Source: Actinomycetes bacterium (GTDB lineage Bacteria; Actinomycetota; Actinomycetes; Actinomycetales; Microbacteriaceae). Taken from it: a stretch of DNA of 11,060 nt. A program made the translations under genes and the position numbers. The stretch spans positions 1 through 11,060 of the forward strand of contig JAEWJG010000362.1 of NCBI GenBank assembly GCA_023386675.1, in the 5' to 3' direction. Under the pieces are notes generated by a model. It saw only the letters and a list, made by a program, of their open reading frames with translations, had not been told where the DNA came from and did no database searches. Numbering within the stretch: the first letter of the stretch is position 1; the number at the start of each line of letters is the position of its first letter. Positions 1-6,320 of the stretch are shown one piece after another.

Positions 1-129
1 CAGGGTGCGCTGCGCGCCGGCGATCAGCGCCTCGCTGATCGTCTCGTGCCAGCTGCCCGCGACGACGACGACGTTCAGGCCGCTGCCGTCGATCTGCTCC
101 TGCGCGTTCGGGGCTCCCGCTCCGCTCAT
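1..129 (-). CDS. ribH: 6,7-dimethyl-8-ribityllumazine synthase, N-terminal part (cut by window edge)
   Basis: Lumazine synthase condenses 5-amino-6-ribitylaminouracil with 3,4-dihydroxy-2-butanone 4-phosphate, the penultimate step of riboflavin synthesis. Only the first 43 residues lie in the window. They run from MSGAGAP through GLNVVVVAGSWHETISEAL to the edge, matching the family's first beta strand and the aromatic-containing turn that binds the pyrimidine substrate (usually F/W-N/H-E), followed by the start of the first helix. The ATG at 129 shares bases with the ribBA stop (ATGA), and GAGAGGA lies 7 nt upstream, so the start is well supported. It is the last visible gene of the ribD-ribE-ribBA-ribH operon, and its position is as expected. 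The call rests on the short N-terminus plus context; the remainder is outside the window. Confidence 0.9.
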   Translation of the reverse strand, partial: MSGAGAPNAQEQIDGSGLNVVVVAGSWHETISEALIAGAQRTL

Positions 130-1427
130 CGTGTTGTCCTCTCCGCCGCGATGCCCGCGGCCGTCTCGTCCAGCCCGGCGACCGGGTCGATGTCTCCGAT
201 CGCGTGACCCATGCGGTCGCGCTTGGTCTCCAGGTAGCCCTCGTTGAAGGCGCCGACGCCGACGACGAGCGGTACGCGCTCCTCGACCTCGATGCCGTGC
301 TCCTCGAGCTGGCGCACCTTCTCCGGGTTGTTGGTCAGTAGGCGCACCGACTCGATGCCGAGGTCCTGCAGGATGGCCGTGGCCGCCCCGTAGTCGCGGG
401 CGTCGATCGGCAGGCCGAGAGCCAGGTTCGCGTCCAGCGTGTCCAGCCCCTCCTCCTGCAGCTTGTAGGCGCGCAGCTTGTTGATGAGCCCGATGCCGCG
501 ACCCTCGTGCCCGCGCAGGTAGACCACGACGCCGCCCTCGCGCTGGATGGTGTCCATCGCCGCGTCGAGCTGCGGGCCGCACTCGCACTTGAGCGAGCCG
601 AACGCCTCGCCGGTCAGGCACTCCGAGTGGACGCGGACCAGCGTGCCGTCGCGCCGAGGGGTGCCCGCGACGATGGCGACGTGGTCGGCGCCGGTCATCC
701 GGTCGCGGTAGGCGCGCATCTTGAAGGGGCCGTGCGTGGTCGGGACGGTCGTCTCGACCTCGAAGATCACGCGCGAGGTCTCCGGGATGGGCGTCACCGT
801 CTCCAGCGGCTGGTCGCAGTGGAACTCCTGCAGGTAGTCGATCAGCGCCTCGATGGTGACGACGAGGATGCCCTCCCGCTGGCCCAGCTCGATCAGGCCG
901 GGCAGGCGCATCATCTCGCCGTCGTCGGCGACGATCTCGGCGATGGCGCCGACCGGCGTCATCCCGGCGAGCTTCAGCAGGTCGACGGCGGCCTCGGTGT
1001 GGCCGTCGCGCTCCCGCACGCCGCCCTCCACCGCGCGCAGCGGCAGGATGTGGCCCGGCCGGTGCAGGCTCGACGGCGTCGAGTCCAGGTCGGCGAGCAC
1101 CCGGAGCGTGTGCGCGCGGTCGGCGGCGCTGATACCGGTCGACAGGCGGTCGGCCGCATCCACGCTCACGGTGTAGTTCGTGCCGCGGGCGTCCTCGTTG
1201 TGGGCGACCATGACCGGCAGCTCCAGGCGGTCGGCGATCTCGTCGGTCATCGGCGCGCAGATGAAGCCGGACGAGTTCTTGACCGTCCAGGCGATCCACT
1301 CCTGGCTGGCGAGCTCGGCGGCGAGCACGACGTCGCCCTCGTTCTCGCGGCTCTCGTTGTCGACGACGATCACCGGACGGCCCGCGCGCAGCTCCGCGAG
1401 GGCTTCGGGGATGGTGGCGAGACTCAT
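126..1427 (-). CDS. ribBA: Bifunctional 3,4-dihydroxy-2-butanone 4-phosphate synthase / GTP cyclohydrolase II
   Basis: This 433-residue fusion feeds both branches of riboflavin synthesis. The N-terminal half (about 1-205) makes 3,4-dihydroxy-2-butanone 4-phosphate from ribulose 5-phosphate. The C-terminal half (about 210-410) opens the GTP imidazole ring. In the first domain the acidic loop RENEGD (27-32), TGISAADRAHT (97-107), HRPGH (122-126) and DGHTEA (141-146) carry the expected metal and substrate residues. In the second, C270, C281 and C283 (HSECLTGEAFGSLKCECG) form the zinc site, with GHEGRGIGL (306-314) as the catalytic arginine loop. All key residues are present, so both halves should be active. 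The ATG at 1427 overlaps the ribE stop (ATGA) and has GGAG 6 nt upstream. The length is usual for the fused enzyme. Longer in-frame upstream codons lie inside ribE and are not used. Confidence 0.97.
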   Translation of the reverse strand: MSLATIPEALAELRAGRPVIVVDNESRENEGDVVLAAELASQEWIAWTVKNSSGFICAPMTDEIADRLELPVMVAHNEDARGTNYTVSVDAADRLSTGISAADRAHTLRVLADLDSTPSSLHRPGHILPLRAVEGGVRERDGHTEAAVDLLKLAGMTPVGAIAEIVADDGEMMRLPGLIELGQREGILVVTIEALIDYLQEFHCDQPLETVTPIPETSRVIFEVETTVPTTHGPFKMRAYRDRMTGADHVAIVAGTPRRDGTLVRVHSECLTGEAFGSLKCECGPQLDAAMDTIQREGGVVVYLRGHEGRGIGLINKLRAYKLQEEGLDTLDANLALGLPIDARDYGAATAILQDLGIESVRLLTNNPEKVRQLEEHGIEVEERVPLVVGVGAFNEGYLETKRDRMGHAIGDIDPVAGLDETAAGIAAERTTR

Positions 1428-2053
1428 GACGCACTCCGTTCGGTCAGTGCCGGTTCGAGCGCGAGCATGCGCTCCACGTGACGGGCGAGGATGTCCGTCT
1501 CGATGTTGACGCGGTCGCCCGGCACGCGGTCGCCGAGCGTGGTGGCGGCGAGGGTCTCGGGGATGAGCGAGACCTCGAACCAGCCGTCCTCGCGTCCGCC
1601 GCCCACGGCGCTGACCGTGAGCGAGACGCCGTCGATGGCGATGGAGCCCTTGCGCGCGACCAGCGGCGCGTGCTCGGGGTCGAGGCTGAGACGGACCACG
1701 CGCCACGCGCTCCCGTCCGTGACGGAGAGCACGGTCGCGGTGCCGTCGATGTGGCCCTGCACGATGTGGCCGCCGAGGCGGTCGCCGACCTGGGCTGCCC
1801 GCTCGAGGTTGACCCGGCGGCCGGGCTGGACGTCGTCGAGGGTGCTCATCGCGAGGGTCTCGGCCATCACATCTGCTGTGAATCCCTCGGCGTCCTTGTC
1901 GATGACCGTCAGGCAGACGCCGCTGACCGAGATGGAGTCGCCGTGCCGGGCGTCGCTGACCGCGAGCGGGCCGCGCACGGTGAGGCGCAGCGCGTCGGCG
2001 GCGCGCTCGACGGCGGTGACCTCGCCCAGTTCTTCGATGATTCCGGTGAACAT
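1424..2053 (-). CDS. ribE: Riboflavin synthase (alpha chain)
   Basis: Riboflavin synthase dismutates two 6,7-dimethyl-8-ribityllumazine molecules to riboflavin and 5-amino-6-ribitylaminouracil; it acts in the cytosol as a trimer. The 209-residue product begins with the family hallmark MFTGIIEELG. It contains the two repeated lumazine-binding barrels: about 1-95 with GDSISVSGVCLTV (38-50), and about 98-190 with KGSIAIDGVSLTV (135-147). GHIVQGHIDG (95-104) joins the two halves. The start at 2053 is chosen because AGGAGG lies 9 nt upstream and because the protein must begin MFTG. It starts 4 nt after the ribD stop, and its own stop overlaps ribBA (ATGA). The symbol follows Bacillus usage; the Escherichia coli equivalent is called ribC. 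Confidence 0.97.
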   Translation of the reverse strand: MFTGIIEELGEVTAVERAADALRLTVRGPLAVSDARHGDSISVSGVCLTVIDKDAEGFTADVMAETLAMSTLDDVQPGRRVNLERAAQVGDRLGGHIVQGHIDGTATVLSVTDGSAWRVVRLSLDPEHAPLVARKGSIAIDGVSLTVSAVGGGREDGWFEVSLIPETLAATTLGDRVPGDRVNIETDILARHVERMLALEPALTERSAS

Positions 2054-2057
2054 GCGT

Positions 2058-3143
2058 TCAGACCTCCTGGGTCGTGGGGAAGATGTCGGCGCCCGCGACG
2101 TCCACGGGCTCATGGCCGGCGGTGCGGGGCGCGCCGGGCGGCACGGGCACAGCGCGGAGGAGCAGGTCGCCGCCGAGGCGTTCCACGTCGAGGATGCGCA
2201 GCCGGCGCTGCTCGCCGATGGTCTCGACGCCGATGTCGCCGAGGGCGAGACGCGGACCGCCGAGCAGGGTGGGCGCGAGGTAGATCGCGTACTCGTCGAC
2301 CAGGCCGGCGGCCACGAACGCGCTGGCGAGCGTCGGACCGCCCTCGACGTAGATGCGCCGGAACCCGCGCTGGTGCAGGTCGCCGACGACCTCCTCCAGG
2401 TCGTGCGTGCCCTCGAAGATCACGGGGTTCGGGTGCTGGAACACCGCGGCGTCGTTCGGGATGGCACGGGTGCCGATCACGACGGGCGTCGGCTGCGTGC
2501 CCATCAGCTCGCCGGCGTCCCCGCGAGCGGTCAGGCTCGGGTCGTCGGCGAGCACCGTGCCGGTGCCGACCACGATGGCGTCGGACGCCTCGCGCTGCTC
2601 GTGGACGCGCTGGCGCGCGGCGGCTCCGGTGATCCACCTGCTGGTGCCGTCGGTGGCGGCCGCACGGCCGTCCAGGCTGCTCGCCCACTTCAGGACGATG
2701 TACGGGCGACCGAGCCGGGCGGCGGTCAGCCAGTCGCCGAGGAAGTCCTCGATCTCGTTCCGCAGCACACCGCCGGTGACCTCCACGCCCGCTTCGAGCA
2801 GGCGCTCGGCGCCGCCGCCGGAGTGGTGTCCGGGGTCATCGGTGCCGTAGACCACGCGCGAGACGCCGGCTTCGATCAGCGCCTCGGAGCACGGGCCGGT
2901 GTGACCCCAGTGGTTGCAGGGCTCCAGCGTGACGACGGCGGTCGCGCCGCGGGCGCCGCCCTCGGGGAGCTTGCTCAGCGCATCCACCTCGGCGTGCGGG
3001 GTGCCGACGCCGCGATGCCAGCCCTCGGCCAGGATGTTCCCCTCCGCATCGAGGATGAGGCACCCGACCCGCGGGTTCACGCCCGTCGCGGGACCGTTGG
3101 CGGCGAGTTCGACCGCCGTGCGCATGGGGGCTTCCCACGTCAT
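2058..3143 (-). CDS. ribD: Bifunctional riboflavin deaminase/reductase RibD
   Basis: RibD deaminates 2,5-diamino-6-ribosylamino-pyrimidinone 5-phosphate and then reduces the ribose side chain with NADPH, the second and third steps of the GTP branch. The 361-residue product has an N-terminal zinc deaminase domain (about 1-140) with HAE at 50-52 and EPCNHWGHTGPC at 75-85 region, supplying His50, the proton-shuttling Glu52, Cys76 and Cys85. A C-terminal reductase domain (about 146-335) includes LKWASSLDGR (151-160), VGTGTVLADDP (192-202) and YVEGGPTLASAF (265-276). A tail of about 25 residues after 335 has no obvious role. The ATG at 3143 has AGGA 10 nt upstream; a second ATG at 3125 is a weaker alternative. 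It is the first gene of the operon and sits behind the FMN riboswitch. Confidence 0.96.
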   Translation of the reverse strand: MTWEAPMRTAVELAANGPATGVNPRVGCLILDAEGNILAEGWHRGVGTPHAEVDALSKLPEGGARGATAVVTLEPCNHWGHTGPCSEALIEAGVSRVVYGTDDPGHHSGGGAERLLEAGVEVTGGVLRNEIEDFLGDWLTAARLGRPYIVLKWASSLDGRAAATDGTSRWITGAAARQRVHEQREASDAIVVGTGTVLADDPSLTARGDAGELMGTQPTPVVIGTRAIPNDAAVFQHPNPVIFEGTHDLEEVVGDLHQRGFRRIYVEGGPTLASAFVAAGLVDEYAIYLAPTLLGGPRLALGDIGVETIGEQRRLRILDVERLGGDLLLRAVPVPPGAPRTAGHEPVDVAGADIFPTTQEV

Positions 3144-3186
3144 CCCGTAGCCATCCTGTCTCTCGTCGAGACGTGTCGCCGGGGTC

Positions 3187-3212
3187 GCGCGGGCGCCAGC
3201 CCACGCGGGCTG
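3187..3212 (-). promoter_or_regulatory. Two mutually exclusive hairpins after the FMN aptamer (possible expression platform)
   Basis: Just downstream of P1 the RNA can form CAGCCC-GCGU-GGGCUG (3212-3207 with 3202-3197, 6 bp). Alternatively it can form GCGUGGGC-UGGC-GCCCGCGC (3206-3199 with 3194-3187, 8 bp including one U.G pair). The two share bases 3199-3206 and cannot coexist, as expected of a switching platform. A third small hairpin (3158-3172, GUCUC/GAGAC) abuts the AGGA ribosome binding site at 3154-3157. No run of U follows any of them. The pairings are visible; their switching role is an inference. Confidence 0.45.
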
Positions 3213-3217
3213 CCCAC

Positions 3218-3366
3218 CGTGCTGCCTCCCATCCGGACTGAGCGACAGGCTCTCGCCTGCACGCATTACCGTCGGTGCCGGAATTCCACCGGCTCAGCAG
3301 GGCGCCTGGGCGCACCGCTCGCGGACTGTCACCGCCGGTTCGGACTCTCACCGACCCCGGAGCACG
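3218..3366 (-). promoter_or_regulatory. FMN riboswitch (RFN element) upstream of ribD
   Basis: Read on the minus strand this is a near-canonical RFN aptamer. The closing helix P1 is CGUGCU (3366-3361) with AGCACG (3223-3218), a perfect 6 bp match. Inside are the conserved blocks GGGGTCGGTGAGAGTCC, GAACCGGCGGTGACAGTCC, GCTGAGCCGGTGGAATTCC, GGCACCGACGG and AGTCCGGATGGGAGG. The element binds flavin mononucleotide and lowers expression of the downstream riboflavin genes when FMN is abundant. An extra hairpin interrupts the last conserved arm (3242-3264; listed separately). Position immediately before ribD agrees with the function. No U-rich terminator follows, so control of translation initiation is more likely than premature termination; that point is inference. 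Confidence 0.96.
3242..3264 (-). other. Extra GNRA-capped hairpin inserted in the FMN aptamer
   Basis: Between ACCGACGGTAAT and AGTCCGGATGG, where most FMN riboswitches have only a few bases, the RNA carries GCG-UG-CAGGC-GAGA-GCCUG-U-CGC. The inner stem is 5 bp (3246-3250 with 3255-3259) capped by GAGA, a GNRA tetraloop. An outer 3 bp stem (3242-3244 with 3262-3264) is separated from it by a small asymmetric internal loop. Pairing is seen directly. That it extends an aptamer helix without disturbing FMN binding is inferred from the intact flanking core. Confidence 0.8.
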
Positions 3367-3380
3367 TTATTTCGTTGTCG

Positions 3381-3386
3381 AGTCTA
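3381..3386 (-). promoter_or_regulatory. Candidate -10 element for the rib operon
   Basis: On the minus strand TAGACT lies about 15 nt upstream of riboswitch helix P1, which would place transcription initiation just before the aptamer. The best -35 match (TAGACG, 19 nt upstream) is poor, so this is only a candidate. Readthrough from the regulator gene, whose stop is 69 nt before the aptamer on the same strand, is also possible. Confidence 0.25.
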
Positions 3387-3435
3387 GATCAACGCGTTCC
3401 CGCGCCGTCTATTCCCGCGGCAGTGCGACCGCGCG

Positions 3436-4443
3436 TCACGCCGCCGCGGCCTCCGCCTGGGCGCTCGTCTGGGTCAGCTGCACGAGCGCGCGGGCCGTTC
3501 CCTCGTCGACGATGAGGTCGGTGATCAGCCCGGCGGCCAGCGCCCCGCGCAGGCTGTGCACCTTCGACGGACCGGACACGATGCAGACCCGGCGCGGCAC
3601 CCGCTTGATGAGGTCGATGTCCGGGCCGCTCGCACGTTCGTTCAGCGGGATGCCGTGGTGGCTGCCATCCTCGCGGAAGAACACGGTGGCCACGTCGCCG
3701 ACCACGCCGGACTGGTCGAGGGACGCGTAGTCGGCCTGGTCGAGGTAGCCGCCGGCGTAGACGTGCGACCGCACCTCGGAGAAGGGGGAGCCGAGGCCGA
3801 AGAGGGCCACATCCATCCGCTCCTGGATGTCGAGGATGCGCCGGGTGCTCCGCTCGCGCCACATGGCGGTCTTCGTCTGCGGGTCGTCGAACAGCGCTGG
3901 CACCGGGAACTCCTGGATCGTGCCGGAGTACGTGTCGCCGAAGCGGCGGAGGATCTCCGAGGCGTACAGCACACCGGTCGTGTAGGTGTTGCCCGCGCCG
4001 TTGAGCTGCACGAACTCGACGTTGTGCAGCTCCTTCGGGATGAGGTGACGACTGAGCGCGCTCATCGTCGAGCCCCAGGCGATCCCGACGGTCTGGTTCG
4101 AGTCGACGAAGCGGTCGAGGATGCGGGCGGCCGAGATGGCCACGCGCTCCAGGCGGTCGACGTCGCTGATCGCGCTCGGCATCGGGACGATGTGCGCGGC
4201 GACCCCGTAATGCTCGTGGATCGTCTGCTGGATGCGGCTTGCACCTTCGTGCGGCTCGGCGATCTGGATGGTGACCAGCCCCGACGAGCGCGCATAGCTG
4301 AGCAGACGCGAGACGCTCGACCGGGAGGTGTGCATCTCGTGCGCGATGGCCTCCATCGTGAGGTCCTGCATGTAATAGAGGTGGCCCGCCTTGAGGGCGT
4401 CGCGGACCTTGTCGGGCAGGTGCTCGGCGTCGGGCTGGGGCAT
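3436..4443 (-). CDS. SorC/DeoR-type sugar-binding transcriptional regulator, probable regulator of the glp genes
   Basis: The 335-residue product has an N-terminal helix-turn-helix (about 28-58; LTMEAIAHEMHTSRSSVSRL) joined to a long effector-binding domain (about 70-322). That domain has the SorC/CggR-like features VGIAWGSTM (119-127), LNGAGNTYTTG (147-157), FGLGSP (215-220) and DLIVDEGTAR (309-318). Proteins of this family bind phosphorylated sugars or polyols and act as repressors or activators. The gene is divergent from glpD. A palindrome in the shared promoter region recurs before glpF, so control of glycerol use is likely, with glycerol-3-phosphate or another triose derivative the natural candidate effector (inference). 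The ATG at 4443 has GAGAGGAAGG 9 nt upstream. A GTG at 4473 is rejected because it lies in the palindrome and lacks a binding site. The exact DNA target is unproven. Confidence 0.88.
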   Translation of the reverse strand: MPQPDAEHLPDKVRDALKAGHLYYMQDLTMEAIAHEMHTSRSSVSRLLSYARSSGLVTIQIAEPHEGASRIQQTIHEHYGVAAHIVPMPSAISDVDRLERVAISAARILDRFVDSNQTVGIAWGSTMSALSRHLIPKELHNVEFVQLNGAGNTYTTGVLYASEILRRFGDTYSGTIQEFPVPALFDDPQTKTAMWRERSTRRILDIQERMDVALFGLGSPFSEVRSHVYAGGYLDQADYASLDQSGVVGDVATVFFREDGSHHGIPLNERASGPDIDLIKRVPRRVCIVSGPSKVHSLRGALAAGLITDLIVDEGTARALVQLTQTSAQAEAAAA

Positions 4444-4467
4444 TCGGGTTGGCCTTCCTCTCAAGGG

Positions 4468-4483
4468 GTGCACGTATGTGCAT
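4468..4483. promoter_or_regulatory. Operator-like palindrome between the regulator and glpD (copy 1)
   Basis: GTGCACG-TA-TGTGCAT has 7-nt arms around a 2-nt centre, with one mismatched pair of positions at each arm's inner and outer ends but TGCAC/GTGCA intact. It lies 24 nt upstream of the regulator start and about 77 nt upstream of the glpD start. The same motif occurs at 6300-6315 before glpF, aligning as RTGCACGWAYGTGCAT. Two near-identical palindromes in the two promoter-bearing gaps of one cluster make this a strong candidate binding site for the adjacent regulator. Confidence 0.72.
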
Positions 4484-4488
4484 AGCGC

Positions 4489-4522
4489 TTGATCGTTGTT
4501 GTACCGAGACCAAGACTATAGC
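4489..4522 (+). promoter_or_regulatory. Candidate glpD promoter region
   Basis: Immediately 3' of the palindrome lie TTGATC (4489-4494) and TTGTTG (4496-4501) as possible -35 elements. AAGACT (4512-4517; 17 nt from TTGATC) and TATAGC (4517-4522; 15 nt from TTGTTG) are possible -10 elements. The stretch is distinctly less GC-rich than its surroundings. Neither pairing is close to consensus, so the exact start of transcription cannot be fixed. The palindrome would sit just upstream of -35. Confidence 0.35.
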
Positions 4523-4559
4523 TGCACAGCACCGCATGAGACAGCAACAGGAGAACATC

Positions 4560-6299
4560 GTGACGACGAAGTCGACCACCCGCACCGAGGTCCAGCGCCT
4601 CCGCGAACGCCCCCGAGCACAGGTGCTCGTCGTCGGCGGCGGCATCAACGGTCTCGGCACCTTCCGCGACCTCGCCCTGCAGGGCGTCGACGTCGTGCTC
4701 GTCGAGCGCAACGACTTCGTCTCCGGGGCCTCCGCCGCGTCCAGCCACATGATCCACGGCGGCATCCGCTACCTCGAGAACGGCGAGTTCCGTCTGGTCA
4801 AGGAGTCGGTGACCGAGCGCAACGGCCTCCTGAAGATCGCGCCCCACTACGTGAAGCCGCTCGAGACGACCATCCCGATCTACTCGACCTTCTCGGGCAT
4901 CCTCGCCGCACCGCTTCGGTTCCTCACCCACAAGCAGGGCAAGCCGAAGGAGCGTGGCGCGTTCCTCATCAAGACCGGCCTGACGATCTACGACGCCTTC
5001 TCGCGCGACGGCGGCTCGGTGCCGCGGCACAGCTTCCACGGCCGCAAGAAGTCGCTGGAGATCCTCCCGAAGCTCAACCCGGGCCTCAAGTACACGGCGA
5101 CCTACTTCGACGCCTCGGTGCACGACCCGGAGCGCCTCGCGCTCGACGTGCTCGCCGACGGCCTCGCCGCGGGCCCGCACGCCCGCGCGGTCAACTACGT
5201 CGAGGCGGTCGGGACGCGCGACGGCGGCGTGCTGGTGCGCGACCGCGAGACCGGCGAGGAGTTCTCCATCACGGCCGATGTCGTGGTGAACGCCTCCGGC
5301 CCCTGGACCGACCTCACCAACGAGGCCCTCGGCGACGCCACCCGCTTCATGGGCGGCACCAAGGGCTCGCACATCGTGCTCGACAACCCCGAGCTGCTCG
5401 AAGCCTGCCGCGGCCGCGAGATGTTCTTCGAGAACAACGACGGCCGGATCGTCCTCATCTACCCGCTGAAGGGCCGCGTCATGGTGGGCACCACCGACAT
5501 CGACGCCGACATGTCGGAGCGCGCGGTGATCACCGAGGACGAGATCGACTACTTCATCGAACTGGTCGCGCACGTTTTCCCAACGATCCCGATCACCCGG
5601 GAGCAGATCGTCTACACGTTCTCCGGGGTGCGCCCGCTGCCGCGTCACGACGACACCGCGCCGGGCTTCGTCTCCCGCGACTACCGCATCGTCCCCGGCA
5701 CCATCCAGGGCCTGGGCGACACCACGGTGCTCAGCCTCGTCGGCGGCAAGTGGACCACCTTCCGCGCGCTCAGCGAGCACCTCGCCAACGAGACGCTGGC
5801 CGCGCTGAAGGCCGAGCGGACCGTTCAGACACTGGGTCTCCCGATCGGCGGCGGCGCCGGCTTCCCGACCACCCCGCAGGCCGAGCGCGACTGGATCGCC
5901 CGGTACGGCGCCGATGTCGGCGCCGAGCGCGCGGCCACGCTGCTGCACCGCTACGGCACGAAGGCGAGCTTCGTCATCGACGCGATCGCCGGCTGGGACG
6001 GGGAGGACGCACCGCTCGCGGCCGCCCCGACCTACTCCCGCGCCGAGGTCGACCACCTGGTCCGCAACGAGCACGTCGTGCACCTCGACGACATCTTCCT
6101 GCGCCGCACCAGCCTCGCCTTCACCGGCGCGATCACGCCGGCCCTCGTGCACGAGATCGGCGAAATCGTCGCAAACGCGCTCGGATGGTCGCCAAATCAG
6201 CGTGCCGAGGAGGAAGATTCGTTCGTAGCGGACCTCGCCGACGCCCACCGGGTGCAGCTCACGTCGGGGGACGGCAGCGAAGCCGCGGCTGTTCGATAA
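4560..6299 (+). CDS. glpD: FAD-dependent glycerol-3-phosphate dehydrogenase (aerobic type)
   Basis: GlpD oxidises sn-glycerol-3-phosphate to dihydroxyacetone phosphate and passes electrons to the membrane quinone pool, linking glycerol use to glycolysis and respiration. The 579-residue product has the FAD-binding glycine motif VVGGGINGLG (24-33) and ERNDFVSGASAASSHMIHGG, where flavin and substrate contacts cluster. It also has VVVNASGPWTD, the IYPLKGRVMVGTTD segment, and GGKWTTFRAL, close to the family signature with Phe where Tyr is usual. The last 120 or so residues match the C-terminal cap domain (DDIFLRRTSLAF). GTG at 4560 is chosen because AGGAG lies 6 nt upstream; an in-frame ATG at 4536 lacks one. 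It is the first gene of glpD-glpF-glpK, divergent from the regulator, with the palindrome upstream. The peripheral membrane location is from family knowledge. Confidence 0.96.
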   Translation: MTTKSTTRTEVQRLRERPRAQVLVVGGGINGLGTFRDLALQGVDVVLVERNDFVSGASAASSHMIHGGIRYLENGEFRLVKESVTERNGLLKIAPHYVKPLETTIPIYSTFSGILAAPLRFLTHKQGKPKERGAFLIKTGLTIYDAFSRDGGSVPRHSFHGRKKSLEILPKLNPGLKYTATYFDASVHDPERLALDVLADGLAAGPHARAVNYVEAVGTRDGGVLVRDRETGEEFSITADVVVNASGPWTDLTNEALGDATRFMGGTKGSHIVLDNPELLEACRGREMFFENNDGRIVLIYPLKGRVMVGTTDIDADMSERAVITEDEIDYFIELVAHVFPTIPITREQIVYTFSGVRPLPRHDDTAPGFVSRDYRIVPGTIQGLGDTTVLSLVGGKWTTFRALSEHLANETLAALKAERTVQTLGLPIGGGAGFPTTPQAERDWIARYGADVGAERAATLLHRYGTKASFVIDAIAGWDGEDAPLAAAPTYSRAEVDHLVRNEHVVHLDDIFLRRTSLAFTGAITPALVHEIGEIVANALGWSPNQRAEEEDSFVADLADAHRVQLTSGDGSEAAAVR

Positions 6300-6315
6300 A
6301 TGCACGAACGTGCAT
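6300..6315. promoter_or_regulatory. Operator-like palindrome between glpD and glpF (copy 2)
   Basis: ATGCACG-AA-CGTGCAT is a perfect 7+7 inverted repeat starting at the base after the glpD stop codon. It matches the palindrome at 4468-4483 at 13 of 16 positions, with differences at the first base, one centre base and one inner arm base. It lies about 10 nt upstream of a possible -35 (TTGTCC, 6326-6331) and 118 nt before the glpF start, suggesting that glpF has a promoter of its own under the same regulator as glpD. Confidence 0.75.
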
Positions 6316-6320
6316 GACAC

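Noticed and set aside
3144..3266. N-terminal extension of RibD by 41 residues
   Set aside because: The extra codons run back into the FMN riboswitch and do not resemble RibD proteins; the ATG at 3143 fits the family N-terminus.
1491..3515. A 674-codon plus-strand frame opposite ribE, ribD and the riboswitch
   Set aside because: It crosses several genes and the aptamer, has no domain, and reads as biased low-complexity protein.
4448..4473. Upstream GTG start for the SorC-type regulator
   Set aside because: It would place the start in the palindrome with no ribosome binding site, whereas the ATG at 4443 has a good one.
6146..6157. CTCGTGCACGAG palindrome inside glpD, resembling the operator core
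   Set aside because: The half-sites are in the opposite order (CGTGCACG rather than TGCACG-NN-CGTGCA), and the bases are explained by the codons for Leu-Val-His-Glu.
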